In this document: piece after piece, positions 7,625 through 9,350 of the stretch
Position numbering within the stretch: the stretch's first letter is position 1
Layout: every line of letters begins with the position of its first letter
Source of the DNA: Methanosarcinaceae archaeon UBA470
GTDB lineage: Archaea > Halobacteriota > Methanosarcinia > Methanosarcinales > Methanosarcinaceae
NCBI GenBank assembly: GCA_002508425.1
Contig: DAKU01000056.1
Location: 1-9,350, forward strand
Direction of reading: 5' to 3'
Length of the DNA stretch: 9,350 bases
The notes under the pieces: model-generated
The model's input: the letters and a program-made list of their open reading frames with translations, nothing else
The model's database searches: none
Told to the model about the DNA's origin: nothing
Translations under genes and position numbers: made by a program

Positions 7625-7675
7625 TGCATAATACAGATGTAGTGCCCTGTTATAAGTTGCTATCTATAGGACCCC

Positions 7676-7712
7676 CTTGAAGGCTTAGATGAAGCATGAT
7701 TTACATTCTGAT
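7676..7712. repeat. Exact 37-bp direct repeat, copy 1
   Basis: It begins CTTGAAGGCTTAGATGAAGC and ends TTTACATTCTGAT. It is identical to 7748-7784, with a 35-bp non-identical spacer and a 72-bp period. It contains a small hairpin, GCTT (7683-7686) and AAGC (7692-7695), and an SD-like GAAGG followed by ATG. Only two copies are seen and there are no cas genes in the window. Confidence 0.9.
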
Positions 7713-7739
7713 TATAAGCTAAACCTGTTTGTTGAATGA
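7689..7739 (+). other. Micro-ORF 1 starting MKHDLHSD (16 codons)
   Basis: ATG at 7689 lies 5 bases after GAAGG, directly behind an in-frame TAG (7686-7688). It encodes MKHDLHSDYKLNLFVE and stops with TGA. The first eight codons lie inside the repeat and recur in micro-ORF 2. Translation is unproven; it may be a leftover gene start, a leader peptide or chance. Confidence 0.25.
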
Positions 7740-7747
7740 CATATATA

Positions 7748-7784
7748 CTTGAAGGCTTAGATGAAGCATGATTTACATTCTGAT
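7748..7784. repeat. Exact 37-bp direct repeat, copy 2
   Basis: It is identical in all 37 bases to 7676-7712, and the flanking bases on both sides differ. It is followed by a very AT-rich stretch that leads to the promoter of the HPt gene. Confidence 0.9.
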
Positions 7785-7838
7785 ATGAAAAGTAACTTAA
7801 TTATTAAGTCAAGAAGCATAAAAATATATACACAATAA
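7761..7838 (+). other. Micro-ORF 2 starting MKHDLHSD (25 codons)
   Basis: It has the same GAAGG-ATG arrangement and the same first eight residues as micro-ORF 1, then reads MKSNLIIKSRS and ends with TAA. After the shared part the two peptides stay loosely alike (YKLNLFVE against MKSNLIIK). The remaining intergenic bases 7579-7933 hold only promoter-like AT-rich DNA. Whether this is translated is unknown. Confidence 0.25.
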
Positions 7839-7839
7839 A

Positions 7840-7849
7840 TATATAAATA
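7840..7849 (+). promoter_or_regulatory. TATA box for the HPt-response regulator operon
   Basis: TATATAAATA fits the archaeal consensus, with a predicted start near 7870 and a leader of about 60 bases before ATG 7934. An AAGGA site at 7920-7924 serves as a probable ribosome binding site. Several other AT-rich candidates lie nearby (for example 7823-7830), so the exact box is uncertain. Confidence 0.45.
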
Positions 7850-7933
7850 GATCAACGCATAACTAAGAAAAGATATATGTGAAATATCATTTTGCTTTCC
7901 GGTCATCAAAACGGTCGATAAGGAAGATAATAG

Positions 7934-8317
7934 ATGGAAAAAACACAAATTGATGAATCATTTTTGATTTTAGGAACACATACCGAACCATTGATGTTTG
8001 ACAAAAAAGGCCTTTTTGAACGAACCATGAATGATGAGAAGCTTGCCAAGGATTTGATAGCAATTTTTCTTAGAGAAATGCCAGAATGCCTGAAAGAATT
8101 GAGCACGTATGTGGAAAGAAGGGATTTTAACAATATCAGTTTTTATGCACATAAAATCAAAGGAGCTTCAGCCAATATTGGTGGCGTGGCTCTGAGTAGC
8201 TCTGCTGAAAAAATGGAGAAAGCTGCCATTGAATGTGAATACAATAGGATTGTTACTATTATGTCAGATATTGAAAAGCAATTTGATATCTTAACTAATC
8301 ACATTAAAGAGGTGTGA
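7934..8317 (+). CDS. Stand-alone histidine phosphotransfer (HPt) protein
   Basis: A 127-residue soluble protein made almost wholly of one HPt domain. In a phosphorelay such domains carry a phosphoryl group on His between receiver domains. The key text is FYAHKIKGASANIGG with the phospho-accepting H73, K74 and K76, and small residues for close packing after it. Before it, FDKKGLFERTMNDEKLAKDLIAIFLREMP (residues 22-50) is the helix pair usual for HPt domains at the C-terminus of hybrid kinases, so the gene may descend from such a tail. No receiver or kinase domain is attached. It sits one base before the response regulator ATG, and the GAGGTG site of that gene lies within its last codons, so the two are translationally coupled and probably act together. 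No sensor kinase is in the window, so the phosphate donor must be encoded elsewhere. Confidence 0.88.
   Translation: MEKTQIDESFLILGTHTEPLMFDKKGLFERTMNDEKLAKDLIAIFLREMPECLKELSTYVERRDFNNISFYAHKIKGASANIGGVALSSSAEKMEKAAIECEYNRIVTIMSDIEKQFDILTNHIKEV
8309..8314 (+). promoter_or_regulatory. Ribosome binding site of the response regulator inside the HPt gene
   Basis: GAGGTG is a perfect match to the archaeal 16S rRNA tail, 4 bases before ATG 8319. It overlaps the last sense codons of the HPt gene, which supports coupled translation. Confidence 0.7.
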
Positions 8318-8318
8318 A

Positions 8319-8936
8319 ATGAAAATACTGATCGCAGACGATGGCCTTACCTCACGCACTATGCTGCAGGCGGTTATTAATAAGTGGGGTCATGAGGCCG
8401 TTACCGCAGCCGATGGAAATGAAGCATGGAATATTGTGCAAAAAGATAATGCCCCAAAACTATTGATACTGGACTGGATGATGCCTGGAATGAACGGTCT
8501 GGAGCTTTGCAGGAAACTGCGTTCAAACAGATCAAATGAGGTTTTTTACATCATCCTTTTAACATCAAAGAATAATCCACAGGATATAGCAGAAGGATTG
8601 GAAGCCGGAGCAGATGACTACATATCTAAACCATTTGACAATTATGAACTTCATGCCCGAATCAATGTCGGCATGAGAATGCTTGCATATAAAGAAGAAA
8701 TACTGGAACCTGAAAAGAACAAGCATGCACTTGATGAAATCAATGAAATATGCCAGGAAATGAGCCAACCCTTGAAATCTGTCATTGGGTGGTCTGAAAT
8801 TCTCCTTATGGACCTGCCTGAAAGCGATTCAAACTATCAGGCCCTAAAAACGATAAAGGAAGGAGTAGAAGGAATTGGAACCCTTTCCCGAAGAATAAGG
8901 CACATCTCAAACACGAATCAAAAGAAGCCCCTGTAG
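8319..8936 (+). CDS. Response regulator: receiver domain fused to a degenerate HisKA-like helical tail
   Basis: A 205-residue protein. Residues 1-122 form a complete receiver domain: acidic pair D7/D8, phospho-acceptor D52 in LILDWMMPGMNG, T82 in ILLTS, and K104 in YISKPF. It should take phosphate from an HPt or kinase. Residues about 123-145 make a short charged linker helix. Residues 140-195 (INEICQEMSQPLKSVIGWSEILLM, then EGVEGIGTLSRRI) resemble the two-helix dimerisation domain of histidine kinases, where the H-box reads HELNQPL; here Q146 stands in the His place. There is no ATP-binding domain and no DNA-binding domain, so the tail cannot be a working kinase and may serve dimerisation or partner binding. 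It is in an operon with the HPt gene just upstream, its likely phosphate partner. It ends with TAG. Confidence 0.87.
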   Translation: MKILIADDGLTSRTMLQAVINKWGHEAVTAADGNEAWNIVQKDNAPKLLILDWMMPGMNGLELCRKLRSNRSNEVFYIILLTSKNNPQDIAEGLEAGADDYISKPFDNYELHARINVGMRMLAYKEEILEPEKNKHALDEINEICQEMSQPLKSVIGWSEILLMDLPESDSNYQALKTIKEGVEGIGTLSRRIRHISNTNQKKPL

Positions 8937-8949
8937 AAATCCAGCATAA

Positions 8950-8960
8950 TTATTTATATG
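8950..8960 (+). promoter_or_regulatory. TATA box placing transcription start at the zinc-finger ATG
   Basis: TTATTTATATG is centred about 28 bases before ATG 8984, the archaeal spacing for a leaderless mRNA. There is no Shine-Dalgarno site ahead of that ATG, which fits. Confidence 0.5.
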
Positions 8961-8983
8961 CTGAAATAGCAATAGATATTATA

Positions 8984-9160
8984 ATGGAACTGATGGGGAT
9001 TTGCAGTACCTGCGGTACGGCCGGAAAAATGTATACTTGCCCTTTTTGCGGAAAAAATGTATGTGTCAGATGCTTTGATAGCAAAAGAGGCATATGTATT
9101 CAATGTGCGAGTACTGGACGTTCTGGCCCTGACATTATTTATGGAAATGGCCGCACATGA
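8984..9160 (+). CDS. 58-residue zinc-finger protein with four CxxC pairs
   Basis: A small protein starting MELMGICSTCG. Eight cysteines form four CxxC knuckles at 7/10, 19/22, 27/30 and 38/41, in MYTCPFCG, VCVRC and GICIQC. This spacing fits two bound zinc ions in a cross-braced or tandem zinc-ribbon fold. The last 17 residues (STGRSGPDIIYGNGRT) are Gly-rich and probably flexible. Small archaeal proteins of this kind exist, but no function is established; binding to nucleic acid or to a protein partner is a guess. The regular Cys pairs and a close fit to a TATA box at -28 make a real gene likely despite the small size. It lies 47 bases after the response regulator stop and ends 10 bases before the stop of a convergent gene. 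An alternative start at ATG 8993 would lose three residues. Confidence 0.8.
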   Translation: MELMGICSTCGTAGKMYTCPFCGKNVCVRCFDSKRGICIQCASTGRSGPDIIYGNGRT

Positions 9161-9170
9161 TACAGATGTA

Positions 9171-9350
9171 TTAAGGCCTGAGCAGATATTCGGCCCCATC
9201 TTCTACTTCTACCAGTAAAGAACGATTTGATATCATAAGATTTATCTGTGCATCAATTTCTTCTGCACTGAACTTCTTGGACACAAGTGCTTTGATGATG
9301 GACCTTTTGATCCTCGCACCATGAGGTAGGTACATGACAATATTGCCTTG
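9171..9350 (-). CDS. C-terminal end of an unrecognised protein (5' end outside window)
   Basis: The minus strand is open from the window edge to a TAA at 9171-9173, giving the last 59 residues, including HGARIKRSIIKALVSKKFSAEEID and ending in NRSLLVEVEDGAEYLLRP. The pattern of two short helices followed by a beta hairpin with acidic turn resembles a winged-helix tail. I do not recognise the family. The frame is kept open with normal amino acid use, and the stop falls just after the convergent zinc-finger gene, so it is likely a real gene. Confidence 0.6.
   Translation of the reverse strand, partial: QGNIVMYLPHGARIKRSIIKALVSKKFSAEEIDAQINLMISNRSLLVEVEDGAEYLLRP

Noticed and set aside
7676..7784. 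Confident CRISPR array call
   Set aside because: There are only two repeats and one spacer, no cas genes, and no typical methanogen repeat end. The repeat also contains an SD-ATG arrangement, so I report it as a repeat only.
7757..7948. 63-codon minus-strand ORF rich in Leu, Ile and Tyr upstream of the HPt gene
   Set aside because: It runs through AT-rich promoter DNA, part of the repeat and the HPt start. The hydrophobic composition follows from AT-richness, and there is no ribosome binding site or recognisable motif.
8954..9199. 81-codon minus-strand ORF over the zinc-finger gene
   Set aside because: It is the antisense of the four-CxxC protein, which has strong motif support. The antisense text has no pattern.

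Overview
The window most likely comes from a methanogenic archaeon of the Methanosarcinales (Methanosarcinaceae type, for example Methanolobus or Methanococcoides). I infer this from the mix of proteins: an archaeal FKBP-type prolyl isomerase, an archaeal radical SAM/HhH protein of unknown function, an archaeal sugar nucleotidyltransferase, and a UbiA prenyltransferase resembling the ether-lipid enzyme. Intergenic DNA is AT-rich with archaeal TATA-like boxes, and strong Shine-Dalgarno sites read GAGG/GAGGTG. The genus cannot be fixed from sequence alone.

Layout. 1-285: C-terminal end of an FKBP prolyl isomerase (+). 384-776: small membrane-anchored OB-fold protein (+). 846-1997 and 2032-3072: NDP-sugar pyrophosphorylase with a left-handed beta-helix tail, then a flippase-like (UPF0104/AglD-type) membrane protein, both (+), probably serving surface glycan or glycolipid synthesis. 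3087-4766: radical SAM protein with C-terminal helix-hairpin-helix (-), convergent with the flippase and divergent from ilvD. 4898-6559: dihydroxy-acid dehydratase, ilvD (+). 6697-7578: UbiA-family prenyltransferase (-). 7579-7933: AT-rich intergenic stretch with an exact 37-bp direct repeat (72-bp period), each copy carrying an SD-like site, an ATG and the same first eight codons. 7934-8936: a stand-alone HPt protein and a response regulator with a degenerate HisKA-like tail, translationally coupled. 8984-9160: a 58-residue four-CxxC zinc-finger protein, probably on a leaderless mRNA. 9171-9350: C-terminal end of an unrecognised gene (-).

The genes fall into small independent units: envelope folding and glycan supply on the left, branched-chain amino acid synthesis in the middle, isoprenoid lipid chemistry and a kinase-less phosphorelay module on the right. 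Nothing in the window is a clear mobile element, tRNA or rRNA. The most unusual items are the duplicated start-region repeat upstream of the phosphorelay genes, the response regulator whose HisKA-like helix has Gln in place of the phospho-accepting His, and the radical SAM protein with a CX5CX2C cluster motif.
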